From Paracyclopina nana (lineage: Eukaryota; Arthropoda; Copepoda; Cyclopoida; Cyclopettidae): DNA of 64,000 nt. Positions 41,801 through 52,600 of this stretch are shown here, piece by piece. Both the position numbers and the translations under genes were made by a program. The DNA lies in NCBI GenBank assembly GCA_019096065.1, contig JAGUCH010000005.1, forward strand, positions 7,130,001 through 7,194,000, in the 5' to 3' direction. How positions within the stretch are numbered: the stretch's first letter is position 1; every line of letters starts with the position of its first letter. A model generated the notes under the pieces. That model saw only the letters and a program-made list of their open reading frames with translations. It searched no databases and had not been told where the DNA came from.

Positions 41801-44800
41801 TTTGTCTGCCCTGACTACCAGCAGCCAATCAAGATAATTCCCTTCATCCAGATTGTCGACTTCGGGATCCAGCATCCTGACGAATCCTTGATTCAGCCAA
41901 TCAACTATCTCTTGAGTTGCCTTGTTGTACAGATCTTCGTCATACAGAAACAGTTTCCTCTCCAGCTTGGCTGTATCTTTGGCTACCCTGTTCCTATTGC
42001 AGAGGAAGACTGGCTCGCCATCCAACCACATAGGGCTCAGTTGATATGACTTGTCTTCGAGTTGTGTGATGGTGCCAATTAGAATATCTAGCGCTTTTTG
42101 ATCATTAATACTTAGAGCAGGCGGCCTTTCAATTTGCGGTCTATCAAATTCCCACATGGCTTCAATGCATTCGATGGGTGCTCCTGGCAACTGAGTGGTG
42201 TCCGGGGTTTGACCCGAGGTTTGACCACAGTGGTCGCAGAGAGGCACTCCTGGAGGCTCAGCTTTTGAGTCCTCGCCTGGCGAGGGTAGTGCTGCCACAC
42301 AAACTACTTTTTCTTTTTGTGGTTGTGCTTCTGGGTCATAATAAGTCATGACTCTTCCCAGTGCACAGTCATATATATAGGGGTCCCCTTTCTCTTTGTG
42401 GATAATTGATTGCGGCATGATCAGGTTGAAGCAGTCCAAACCCAGCAAAATGTCCGGCCTCGGCGTTCTTGCGTACTTGGGCAACTCTACATTTTTTAGG
42501 AACTCGAATTTTTGTTTTAGCTTGGCTACTGGTGGAGTGACAATGGTGGCTGGCAACTCCTGTATAGTGTGGACAGGGATGTCATGCCATTCACTTCCCC
42601 CCACTGCTTTAACCCTGATCTTGACCAGCGAGCTGGAGATAGTGACGGATGTGGCGATCATTTTTAAGACTTGGTCTTCTTTTACGCCTGCTAACTTCAG
42701 TCTCTCTTTTAGCCTCTCTGTGGCCATTGAGAGCTGCGCTCCTGTGTCGCAGAAGGCATTTACTTTGATATATTCTCCAGTCTCAGGGTTCGCCACCATA
42801 ATTGGGACGACGCAATAGCTCAAAAGTCCATCCTCTGCAGTGGCTAACATTGCTGTTACTTCCATTGGTTCTTTTGATTGTTGCAGAAGCTCTTGCTTCA
42901 TTGGGTCTATATTGTCCCAGTCGTCACCTTCAATCTCTTCATTAGAGCTCCTTGGCTCGTCTTCTTTTTCCTCATCTTCCAATTGAAGATCCGGTAATGC
43001 TTTGAAATTGTCTCTTATCGTTGCCGTTGCGAGCTGGGAAACTGGCTGCATATAATCATTGCCTTGCAATCTATGCACGCTTATTGCGCTAAATGCACCC
43101 ATGGTGTTGGATGCTTGGCTTCCCCCCATCCTACTTACTGCCTGGGAAGCATTGCTTCCCCCCATTTGGATATGGTTTGCAGATTTTGCTTGATTGAGTA
43201 GCATGGCTACAGTGTTTTCCAGCTCTTTAATCTTTTTGTCTTGTTCTTTGCTGACTTGTACTCTTGGTTCTTCGTCCTGGAATTTCTTTTCCGGCTTTTG
43301 ATTTCTCGTAGCCCATGCTTCGTGCAGCAGGTAGTGGTGTGATTTTTCACCACATTCCTTGCACTTCCAGTTCTTTTTACATTCGTATACGTTGTGAACC
43401 CCGCCAAGGCATCGAAAGCATGCATTAAAGTCGCGCGCCCTTTTTATCCTCCCTTTACAGTGCATGGCTAGTAGGTGCGGGCAATTGTACAAAGAATGAT
43501 CCTTGACTTCGCATATTGGGCATTTGGTAAAGTACCTCTGGTCCCCCGTAGACACTGTCATTACGGTGAAACCGCCATCTTCTCTGCATGCTGGATATTC
43601 CATTTCTGCAAAAGGATCCTCCTCTGAGGAGGGCGTATCGTTTGGTTCGTACGGGTCAGGAACAACATTTTTAGTGGCTTCGGTTTGATGTACGTGATGC
43701 AAGCCTTGCTTGTTGGCGAGGGGTTTTTTGGCCTTTTCAGTTTTTCTGACCTTGTAATTCCCTTGGCACCTGGTGATCTTTTGGTACTGGCTCGTCCAGT
43801 CGATGAATAACTGGAAGGTGAGGTGAGTTTTTCTCTCCGTGAGCAGTAGTTGGTTGATGTGATGCCTGGCATTGTCTGTCAATCGCAAGTTCCTGAACAC
43901 ATTGCTGTCTTGCAGCTCTCCATAGTAAGAGTTAGTATCGTTGAGATGACGTCGAATACTTTTAATGAGAGCTCTGGCATTCATCACGTTTTCTTGATCA
44001 TCCATGTCCAATGGAGGAAGCTCAGCCAACTGTTGCATGTAATAGTTGTACTGCAGAGTGTCATTTCCATACTCTTCTTCTAGTAGGGTCAGTGCATGAT
44101 AGTACCCTGTTTCAGTTTTGGGTAGCTCATTTATGAGCTCTCCTGCTGGCCCACCCTTGGTGGCATCTAACAATCTCGCCCACTTTTCGAACGTCGGCAT
44201 GGCCGGGTCGTTGTGCACAAATGAGCGAAAGCGGTCCCGAAAAGTATAATACTCTGTTGGATACCATCCATCAAACGATGGAATTTCCACAGTATTCAGC
44301 TTGATGCTTGATTTTCCGTAGACGCCCATTTGGCGTGGAGGAACATACGGCCATGGTTCTTCCATGTGGGCTTGGCCCTCAAAGTGGTCATTGTTTTGGC
44401 TATTGGACCTTCTGCCTATGTCGGGCCCGCCTGGCGGGCCTCTTTCTACCCTACTGTTTGGCCTTGGCCATCTCAGTTGGAAGACTCGATGGTCCAGACC
44501 TCCAGGTGGATGAGCGGGTTGGAAGACTCGATGGTCTTGACCTCCAGGTGGATGAGCGTTTCCCCCCATGGGTTGACCCGGTGGTGGATACACATCATAG
44601 TTGTATGGAGGAGGCACGTTGCCTGTAATTCCTGGGATTCTGCTGCTTGGGGGTGGTACATTGTAGGGCGGCGCAAGTGGTCCCGGAGGAGCGTAATGAC
44701 CCGCAAACATATTAGTCGCCATGGGATTCGAAAAGCTTGTCACCGTCGAAGGTTGTACATGAGGTGCGTTCAGCCTTGGAGCTGACCAGCCTGGCTGACC

Positions 44801-47287
44801 CCATGAAGCCATATGGTCGATGCTTCCAACCTGACTAGGCATCACGAATGGGGAAGCGTTGCTTCTCAGATCCGACTGAGACATTAGTGCACCTGAACCG
44901 TGAGCCCATGTGGTCCTGGTTATTGGATTTGCCTGAGTGAACGTTGTCACTGCCTCTGAGGGGACAACCATGGACGAAGCGCAAGGAATGGCTTGGGCTG
45001 ACGTAGTAGTAGACATGAACTGCCTGGCAGTATCATGCTGGATCCTAAGTGATTCAAGCCTGGCTTGGTCGGTCCTAACTCTTATCTCTTGTTCCGCCGC
45101 AGTTTGTGCATCTAGCGACATGCGCATTAGCTCGTCATCCTGTTGAGGAGCTTCTTCTCCAGTTTCAATCAGATGCTCTCTTGCACGCATGTAATCATTA
45201 ATTCCTTCGCAGAGAGTATCATAAAGTTCACGCATGGCTTGTGTAGTCTGGTGCTCTTGAATGGCTTGATTCATTCGCCTAGTGGTGTCCAGAAGCTGAG
45301 TTAGTGCTCCGGAGTACGCCATTGCTACTCTCATGTAGTTTCTTCTTGTAGTAGAGCTGACTACAGATGCCGAGTTGTGCCCTGGAGTTGTCTGAACAAC
45401 AGAGCTTCTTCTTTCTTGAGAGTCCTGCGCGGCAGCCCCCTCACCACGAAGCAGTGCCGCAACCTGTTGTGGGCCTGCGCCAGGATCCAGCCTTGGAGGA
45501 GGTTGTCTGACAGCGTGATGCCTACTGAGTGCCTGATCAATCTCGCCGGCTCTTGCTCTGGGAAGACTTCGCAGCCATTCTTTAGTAATTGGGAATTGAG
45601 CTTGTTCTGCGTTGAGGGTGAACACCTCCATAGAGTCCCTTCTCAAGAGCCTGACTCCTTGGTCTGGGCCCATTGTCTCGACAAGATAGTTTCCAGTATT
45701 GTTGCCTTGTTCGTCCCAATCTTGTGGCAGCGGAGTTCCAATAGAGAAATCGTTGTTTTCCTGTTGCAACCGTGCTATTTGTTGCATGTTCATTCCATTG
45801 TAGTGCGCTTGGCTCGCAGCTCCGCCAGTTTGCGGTGGCAGCCCGCTGGAAGCCGCGCCGGAGCTCGTTTGCGCCATCCCGACGTTGCTACTTGTCAAAT
45901 TGTTGTCGGTGTTCTGCGCCGCGTTTCCCCGTTGAGAAGTCGCCGCTGGTTCGGGCAGAGACCTGCTCATGCGATTGCTTACTAGCCTGTTGCGATGCGC
46001 AATCAAGTCATCAATGGAATGCATCAAGCGTTGAGCTCCATTGTAGGCTTTACTGAAGTTCGATCTCAAGGAAGTCGAGGGTTCAACTCTTGCTACTTGT
46101 GCGGCATTATTGTAGTCTGCTTTCAATCGGTTGAGCTCCCTCAGCATGGCTTCCAGGGTGTCTTTGTCCTTGGCAAGCCTTTCATTCGAGGCCCTATCTT
46201 GAGACTCAAATATTTCTTTCCTGGTTTTGGTGCAGAAGGGTACGACCTCTTTGAATTTTTGTTGCATGTAAGTTGCGACTCTCTCTGTCTGCTCCTGAGA
46301 CTTCCTTATGGCTGCAGCCCTTTCAGGTGTTACCTTTGCAGCATTCGGTCTGGTTTTGGTGCCAGTTGGCCTGTATTCCCCAGACTTGCTGGTGGGAACG
46401 GCTCTTTGTCGAGTACCAGCCAATGAAGGGTCCCTTCTGGGAGTGATTCCAGATGAGGTTGAAGGGTTGGGATTATCTACAACCTGTTCAGACCCAGACT
46501 GAGCCTTAGGCCTCTTGTTTCTCCTCAGATTATAGGGTTGAAAGATCGAGGGTTGGAAGTCCGCGGACGAGCTAGCCGCGACATGGAATTGTATGTTTTC
46601 CGCAGATTTTCCTTGAGCTTGAGATCCAGCTTGGCTGGCCGCTCCCATTGTTCCAGGGTAGATGAGTGGTATGTATGGCTCCGGTGCCGCTCCATAGCTC
46701 TGATCTCGGGGCATCGGCACAAATGGCGCAGCTCCAACGTTCATGGAGCTGGAGGTGCCCTGAGCTTGGCTCAAATACGAGCCATCTACTTGCGAGTTGG
46801 ATGGCATGGCAGCCTGCCTCAACGAGCCCGCAGAAGCTTGGATAGGTTCAAGGTTTCCTCCGCCAATTGCTTGGGACAAGTTTTGGGCGGCGTTTGAGCC
46901 TGGAGGTGTACGGTACATCTCGTTGGAGTGGAATCCGTGAAAGAGAGATGTCTCCGAAGGTAGATTGAGCGGATCCAGCGTCACCAAATTCGCGGCCGGA
47001 TCAGGACCCTCTTGAATGGTCCTTGCAAAACTTTCGATCTCGTTAATCCACTCGTAGGAGTCAGTGCTTGGCTCTACGAATATGAAAGACTCAGAGGTCC
47101 CTCCCAATGTGTCAGAGCCAAATTCCTCTCTCTGATTCCTCCAAATATGCCTGGCTTGCGTAAATGGAGAAATTTCCAAATTGGGAAAAGAGTTGCCGTG
47201 GTTCTCAGGAGGTTGCCCTCGGACTCTTCTGCTAATGCGCTGAGGTTGTGGCGTGGATTCGGAGTACCGTGTTGGCAAGCCTGACAT
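38759..47287 (-). CDS. gag-pol: BEL-1 gag-pol polyprotein with one in-frame TGA
   Basis: From ATG 47287 (MSGLPTRYSES) a single frame runs 2272 codons to a TGA at 40469-40471, then reopens in the same frame to 38759 (about 569 more). Gag is Gln/Pro/Ser-rich, with three Cys/His knuckles near 43340-43500 (CPICEVKDHSLYNC, CFRCLGGVHNVYEC, CKECGEKSHHYLLH). Protease FCDTGAQ has D-T-G at 42740-42748; RT has YVDD at 41429-41440; RNase H has IFTDASE and LWTDSQ. After the TGA comes integrase: zinc finger (HKLVGHGYGR to CAMC) and catalytic motifs SIDMCGPF, IRSDNGSNF and NGLAEA. The TGA separates RNase H from integrase, so this copy lacks integrase unless the stop is read through, mutated only here, or an error. 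Confidence 0.9.
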
Positions 47288-47327
47288 TGACTTGCTCAAT
47301 TCAAGGTTGAGATTTAGGGCCTGTCGT

Positions 47328-47345
47328 GCCCCACGTTGGGCGCCA
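47328..47345 (-). promoter_or_regulatory. Primer-binding site, BEL-1 (tRNA-Lys type)
   Basis: The minus strand reads TGGCGCCCAACGTGGGGC three bases inside the 5' LTR. This is the familiar tRNA-Lys-type primer site of many retroviruses and Gypsy elements. Confidence 0.88.
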
Positions 47346-47348
47346 CTT

Positions 47349-47939
47349 TGTCGTAGGCCTTCAGGCTGCCCGACTCGAATCCTCTGAGGACGAAGATGAG
47401 CCCGAAGTCTATGACTTTGAGGTCCTGCAAACTTGGACAGGATCGCGATCCCAATGGCTGGTCTACCAAATGGGAAGACAGGTACTCCTCTGGGGATGAT
47501 CCACAGCCTCCAATCCAAGGAGAAGAATCTACAGCCTTGCTGCAAATCTAACTGGACAACTAACTCTGGTATTGTAAGACAACACCAAAAGACCAATAAA
47601 AGATCCTTCTAAAAGACTAAGACATTCACATATGGTGTGAGCAAAGCTCACCTAAATAAATCTACACATTGCATAAAATAAAGGCCAAAGCTTAGCTCTG
47701 ACAAGTACAAATTGCATAAAACCTTCACATAAATCACATAATATACTCAATAAATAAAATAGATCACTTTGACCTCAATAAATCAATCAGTAGAATTCAA
47801 TCATGATGTTTTCTTATTCAACTTTTCTCTCACACTGAAATTCTTACAAAAATTGGCAATGGCTGCCGCTGAGCTGATGGCGTCGCTGAGGAGGAACGGG
47901 TGCGCGCGCCTCGCGCAGCAGCGCAAGCAGGCCGCGACA
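47349..47939 (-). repeat. 5' LTR of BEL-1
   Basis: Bounded by TGTCGTAGG and GCCGCGACA, 591 bp, adjacent to the primer site. The 77-96-codon ORFs inside it are not genes. Confidence 0.93.
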
Positions 47940-48602
47940 CCAAATCAGCACAACGGCTGCTCTCACGGCCAGCGGGGATTTTTGGCCCCCTGACAAATTG
48001 TTTCAGAAGACACTCTCAAGATTGTTTACGCGATCTGGTTTACGACCGGAGATTTAGACGGCCAATTTTAGCTATTTGGCCATTAGCAGAGCTCCATTAG
48101 CAACAGGATGTGAAGCTTAGTTTACAACTTCTAGTAGTTGCAATGGCAATTGATCCTCCCTTGTTACTGGGGCCGCCTTGAGATCTCGCCCATAAAGAGG
48201 CCAGCGACTTGGCTGTTTTACGACCATATTTGTGTGTGCAACAATGCCTGGTCTCAGAGCAGCATTTTATGGCTGTATTTTGTGCTAAACAATGCGGGGT
48301 CCCGAAAGTGACCGTGGGCAGGATCATTTGATAAGCAGCTGGAGCGGACCCATCGACGGGTCGAGGAGGGATTAACCTCCTTGTCAATTAACGACCTTGA
48401 GTAACTCTTGTTGTTCCTATTGTGTTCCTTGGGTATGAGGGCAACGGCTCGCTGTCGGCGTCGCCCGTGGCTTGTGGTGTGCCCCCCCGGCCACGCCTGT
48501 TACTGGCGGTTTACTTGGCCATATTGCTGTCCCTTGTTTGCGGGTTTTGCTTGGGCAAAGGTGTCGGTAACTCGGGGAGTTGTCCTCAGCACCGTGCCAA
48601 CT
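47940..48602 (-). other. Gypsy-2 5' leader, separated by BEL-1
   Basis: In reverse complement it matches the Gypsy-3 leader (58490-58930), for example GATTGTTTACGCGATCTGG against GATTGTTTACAAGATCTGG. It continues at 34332 on the other side of BEL-1. It contains the primer site TGGCACGGTGCTGAGGA (48599-48583). ORFs here are not supported. Confidence 0.85.
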
Positions 48603-48799
48603 TGTAGAAGGTTCGTATCGACCCCCCCAGGGTGACACGCGCGCCCGCGGGTAGCCAGGGAAGCCTAGCTACCAAAGAATAGTCGAGGTGTTTACTCGAG
48701 CATGTCCGTTTATTAACTAGCTCTACAATCAGTCATTCACCGGGACGGGGCGCTCCCGCGCGCCCACGAGCATACCCGTATACCCGCGTTCCTGCTACA
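48603..48799 (-). repeat. 5' LTR of Gypsy-2
   Basis: TGTAGAAGGTTCG to TTCCTGCTACA, 197 bp. It differs from the 3' LTR by a few bases (for example GCGCGCCC against GCGCTCCC). The right flank starts TTAA. Confidence 0.9.
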
Positions 48800-49065
48800 T
48801 TAAACGCTTGCAATAACTTTAAGAGAGAAAATAAAATGGTGTTACCTTAAGTTAAGCCTGAATTGATTAGGTTAAATAATTTAATAAGAGATGGTGCCAC
48901 TCAAATTGCACGAGCGAGTGCTCAAATTTACACACTTCCCCCTTTGATTGTTCTGTTTTTATTTTAGCTGAAAAAAAGCTGAGAACTTCTTGAATCAAGT
49001 AATTTTAGGATACTGGCAGTGAAAAATTTCAGCAACTATTTTTCATCCGAGCGTAGCTTGTCGCT
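48800..49065 (+). repeat. Zinc-finger 3' flank copy beyond Gypsy-2
   Basis: TTAAACGCTTGCAAT through TTTTTCATCCGAGC matches 24475-24750. It is the far side of the Gypsy-2 insertion site. Homology stops where Gypsy-3 sequence begins. The duplicate is at 57810-58075. Confidence 0.82.
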
Positions 49066-49608
49066 TGTCCTCGGCTGAGGCTGCGCCACAGAGAATGGCG
49101 GGCATCACCAGGAGAGCACGGGCCCTCAGGCAGCAAGATCGCTGGACACCTGAGCCGCCATCACAGCCTCGCCCTCGCAACAAGGCCACCATGGAAGCCT
49201 TGGCAGGGAGGCCGCGTTACTTTGCAGAAAAACGCGCATTTGTCAGAACGATTCATGTTAATGATTGCATTAAGATCAATAAACAACAACTAACTACACG
49301 CTCCCAAATACTGCGCGCGCGCGCAGTCGAAAAAAAGAAATCAGGCCACGACTATCGATTACCCCCGAGAAGTATACCTCGGGAAGCCGTCAGGCGGACC
49401 CCAGCGGCGGGCCGCCAGGCGAAGGCCGGAAAAGGCTTGGCTCTTGAGGATCGGTCAAGGATCACTGAGCAATGTACTAATAGGGAAGTTAATCCCTTGA
49501 CCCGTAGATGGGTCGGCTCAACTGCTTATCGCTAATCCGCTCACGGTCACTTTCGAGATTCGATATTGCCAGGCACAAAATAGGGTCATAAATGGTCACC
49601 CTGAGACC
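49066..49608 (+). repeat. Gypsy-3 leader, truncated copy in unit 1
   Basis: Identical or nearly so to 58076-58618. The sequence stops at the duplication junction and has no gag. A 156-codon Arg-rich ORF (49065-49535) is present in both copies but has no motif and is not called as a gene. Confidence 0.8.
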
Positions 49609-52600
49609 CTTTCCAATTACCAGCGGGCTTGCATATCCAAGTCAGTGCGCATTGAGAATCTGTCCAGAGCGTGACCGAGTCTATTTTATCCAGACTTTTG
49701 ATGAGATCTTGGCAAAGCTCGGTGCCTAGCACGCAGCCATTCAATTCCATCTCTGGCATTGATCGGACCTCCCTCAAAGATGCCAAGTTCAGCCTGGCTG
49801 CCATCAGCATGCATTCCACGGAGCCATCAGGGTACACCGATCTAATGTAGGCTGCTGCGCCCTTGGCCATTTCACTTGCATCGGTAAAGATGTGGAGCTC
49901 CAGCCTGGCTGCGGCTCTTGCTCTCACGGCTCGGGGCATTCTGAAGACCTCTACTCGCTCCACTTGCTTTACGTAGTCGCTCCACTCGGCAATTATCTTC
50001 TCCATTTCTGGGTGTTCTAACATGTCTAACGCAGTGTCCCATTCGATGGCAAATAGCATTCGCATTTGCCAGACTCTTTGAATGAGTCTCTTGCCTTGGA
50101 GAACGAATGGTGCCAGCAATCCCAAAGGATCATGAAGCCTAGGCACAAACTGAGCCATCATTCGCATAGTGAGGGGCGCCTGGCGCATGTACTCTGCATC
50201 GGTGGGTTGAAAAACTATCTGATCTGCAAGGCAGTCTACGTACAAGCCTAAGGCTTTAGTGATATCGCTATTTTCAGCATGTAGCTGAAACCCAGGGAGA
50301 ATCAAATCTGGATCGACATCTGCTAATGCGCCTGGCGCATTGCTTCCCCATTTCCTAAAGGGCATGGCCCCTTCGTCTCCTACCTCGAGAATCTGTTTGA
50401 TAGCTTCTCTGGCCTCCTGCTCGTCCTCCACGGAGGCGAAGACATCGTCTACATAGAGAAACTTATCCAAGATGTGGAAGGCGAGCGGATGTGAATCTTG
50501 AAATTTGGATATATGATGCTTCATGGCAAACGTTGCCATGCATGGGGCTGAAGCAGTTCCAAACACCACCGATGAGGGCTCGTAGCATATTCCTTGCCAC
50601 ACAAATCTGTGGAACTTCCTGGATTCCGGATCAAGCTTAAAGCGTAGAAACATCTTGCTTATGTCTGCGACGATCATCACGGGCTTCTCTCGCCCCAACG
50701 AGAATCTCGAAGACATTTCGCTGCAGCTTAGGGCCTGGCAAAAGCGCATCATTTAGACTTTTGCCAAAATGCTTTCTGGCTCCATCAAATACTACTCTGA
50801 CGGGCATTGACGGTTTGTCTGCCCTGACTACCAGCAGCCAATCAAGATAATTCCCTTCATCCAGATTGTCGACTTCGGGATCCAGCATCCTGACGAATCC
50901 TTGATTCAGCCAATCAACTATCTCTTGAGTTGCCTTGTTGTACAGATCTTCGTCATACAGAAACAGTTTCCTCTCCAGCTTGGCTGTATCTTTGGCTACC
51001 CTGTTCCTATTGCAGAGGAAGACTGGCTCGCCATCCAACCACATAGGGCTCAGTTGATATGACTTGTCTTCGAGTTGTGTGATGGTGCCAATTAGAATAT
51101 CTAGCGCTTTTTGATCATTAATACTTAGAGCAGGCGGCCTTTCAATTTGCGGTCTATCAAATTCCCACATGGCTTCAATGCATTCGATGGGTGCTCCTGG
51201 CAACTGAGTGGTGTCCGGGGTTTGACCCGAGGTTTGACCACAGTGGTCGCAGAGAGGCACTCCTGGAGGCTCAGCTTTTGAGTCCTCGCCTGGCGAGGGT
51301 AGTGCTGCCACACAAACTACTTTTTCTTTTTGTGGTTGTGCTTCTGGGTCATAATAAGTCATGACTCTTCCCAGTGCACAGTCATATATATAGGGGTCCC
51401 CTTTCTCTTTGTGGATAATTGATTGCGGCATGATCAGGTTGAAGCAGTCCAAACCCAGCAAAATGTCCGGCCTCGGCGTTCTTGCGTACTTGGGCAACTC
51501 TACATTTTTTAGGAACTCGAATTTTTGTTTTAGCTTGGCTACTGGTGGAGTGACAATGGTGGCTGGCAACTCCTGTATAGTGTGGACAGGGATGTCATGC
51601 CATTCACTTCCCCCCACTGCTTTAACCCTGATCTTGACCAGCGAGCTGGAGATAGTGACGGATGTGGCGATCATTTTTAAGACTTGGTCTTCTTTTACGC
51701 CTGCTAACTTCAGTCTCTCTTTTAGCCTCTCTGTGGCCATTGAGAGCTGCGCTCCTGTGTCGCAGAAGGCATTTACTTTGATATATTCTCCAGTCTCAGG
51801 GTTCGCCACCATAATTGGGACGACGCAATAGCTCAAAAGTCCATCCTCTGCAGTGGCTAACATTGCTGTTACTTCCATTGGTTCTTTTGATTGTTGCAGA
51901 AGCTCTTGCTTCATTGGGTCTATATTGTCCCAGTCGTCACCTTCAATCTCTTCATTAGAGCTCCTTGGCTCGTCTTCTTTTTCCTCATCTTCCAATTGAA
52001 GATCCGGTAATGCTTTGAAATTGTCTCTTATCGTTGCCGTTGCGAGCTGGGAAACTGGCTGCATATAATCATTGCCTTGCAATCTATGCACGCTTATTGC
52101 GCTAAATGCACCCATGGTGTTGGATGCTTGGCTTCCCCCCATCCTACTTACTGCCTGGGAAGCATTGCTTCCCCCCATTTGGATATGGTTTGCAGATTTT
52201 GCTTGATTGAGTAGCATGGCTACAGTGTTTTCCAGCTCTTTAATCTTTTTGTCTTGTTCTTTGCTGACTTGTACTCTTGGTTCTTCGTCCTGGAATTTCT
52301 TTTCCGGCTTTTGATTTCTCGTAGCCCATGCTTCGTGCAGCAGGTAGTGGTGTGATTTTTCACCACATTCCTTGCACTTCCAGTTCTTTACATTCGTATA
52401 CGTTGTGAACCCCGCCAAGGCATCGAAAGCATGCATTAAAGTCGCGCGCCCTTTTATCCTCCCTTTACAGTGCATGGCTAGTAGGTGCGGGCAATTGTAC
52501 AAAGAATGATCCTTGACTTCGCATATTGGGCATTTGGTAAAGTACCTCTGGTCCCCCGTAGACACTGTCATTACGGTGAAACCGCCATCTTCTCTGCATG

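Larger units (their letters stand above)
34333..47939 (-). mobile_element. BEL-1: complete BEL/Pao retrotransposon with an extra ORF
   Basis: LTRs of 591-593 bp differ essentially by a 2-base GC repeat change, so the copy is very young. It sits in the Gypsy-2 leader; flanks CCAT (34329-34332) and CCAA (47940-47943) resemble a 4-bp target duplication. Minus-strand order: LTR, tRNA-Lys-type primer site, gag-pol in one frame, a long unrecognised ORF, a polypurine tract (AAGGGGGGACTC) and LTR. RT (YVDD) and integrase styles are BEL/Pao-like. Confidence 0.93.
25100..48799 (-). mobile_element. Gypsy-2: Ty3/Gypsy element with env, host to nested insertions
   Basis: LTRs of 196-197 bp bound the element and a perfect TTAA target duplication flanks it (25096-25099 and 48800-48803). 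Rejoining the flanks recreates the zinc-finger 3' sequence seen at 24475, an independent check. Minus-strand order: LTR, primer site, leader, gag, frameshift signal, pol, env, polypurine tract, LTR. It is split by BEL-1 (34333-47939) and a solo BEL-type LTR (33627-34080). The LTRs differ at only a few bases, so the insertion is fairly young, yet pol and env carry TGA stops and env a frameshift. Confidence 0.92.
40592..49608. repeat. Tandem duplication, unit 1 (9.0 kb)
   Basis: Starts at CCCTTTCCAATTACC in BEL-1 RNase H and ends at CACCCTGAGACC in the Gypsy-3 leader. Unit 2 follows directly. The junction GAGACC/CTTTCC shares two bases (CC) with both outer ends, typical of end-joining or template switching. 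Confidence 0.92.

Noticed and set aside
47349-47596. BEL-1 protein starting in the LTR (ATG-type start at 47596)
   Set aside because: The frame is open through the LTR by chance; the start after the primer site (47287) fits retroelement gag.
48408-48638. Small hydrophobic ORFs near 48.4-48.6 kb (and 57.4-57.6 kb)
   Set aside because: They lie in the Gypsy-2 leader on the wrong strand or overlap each other; no conservation with the Gypsy-3 leader.
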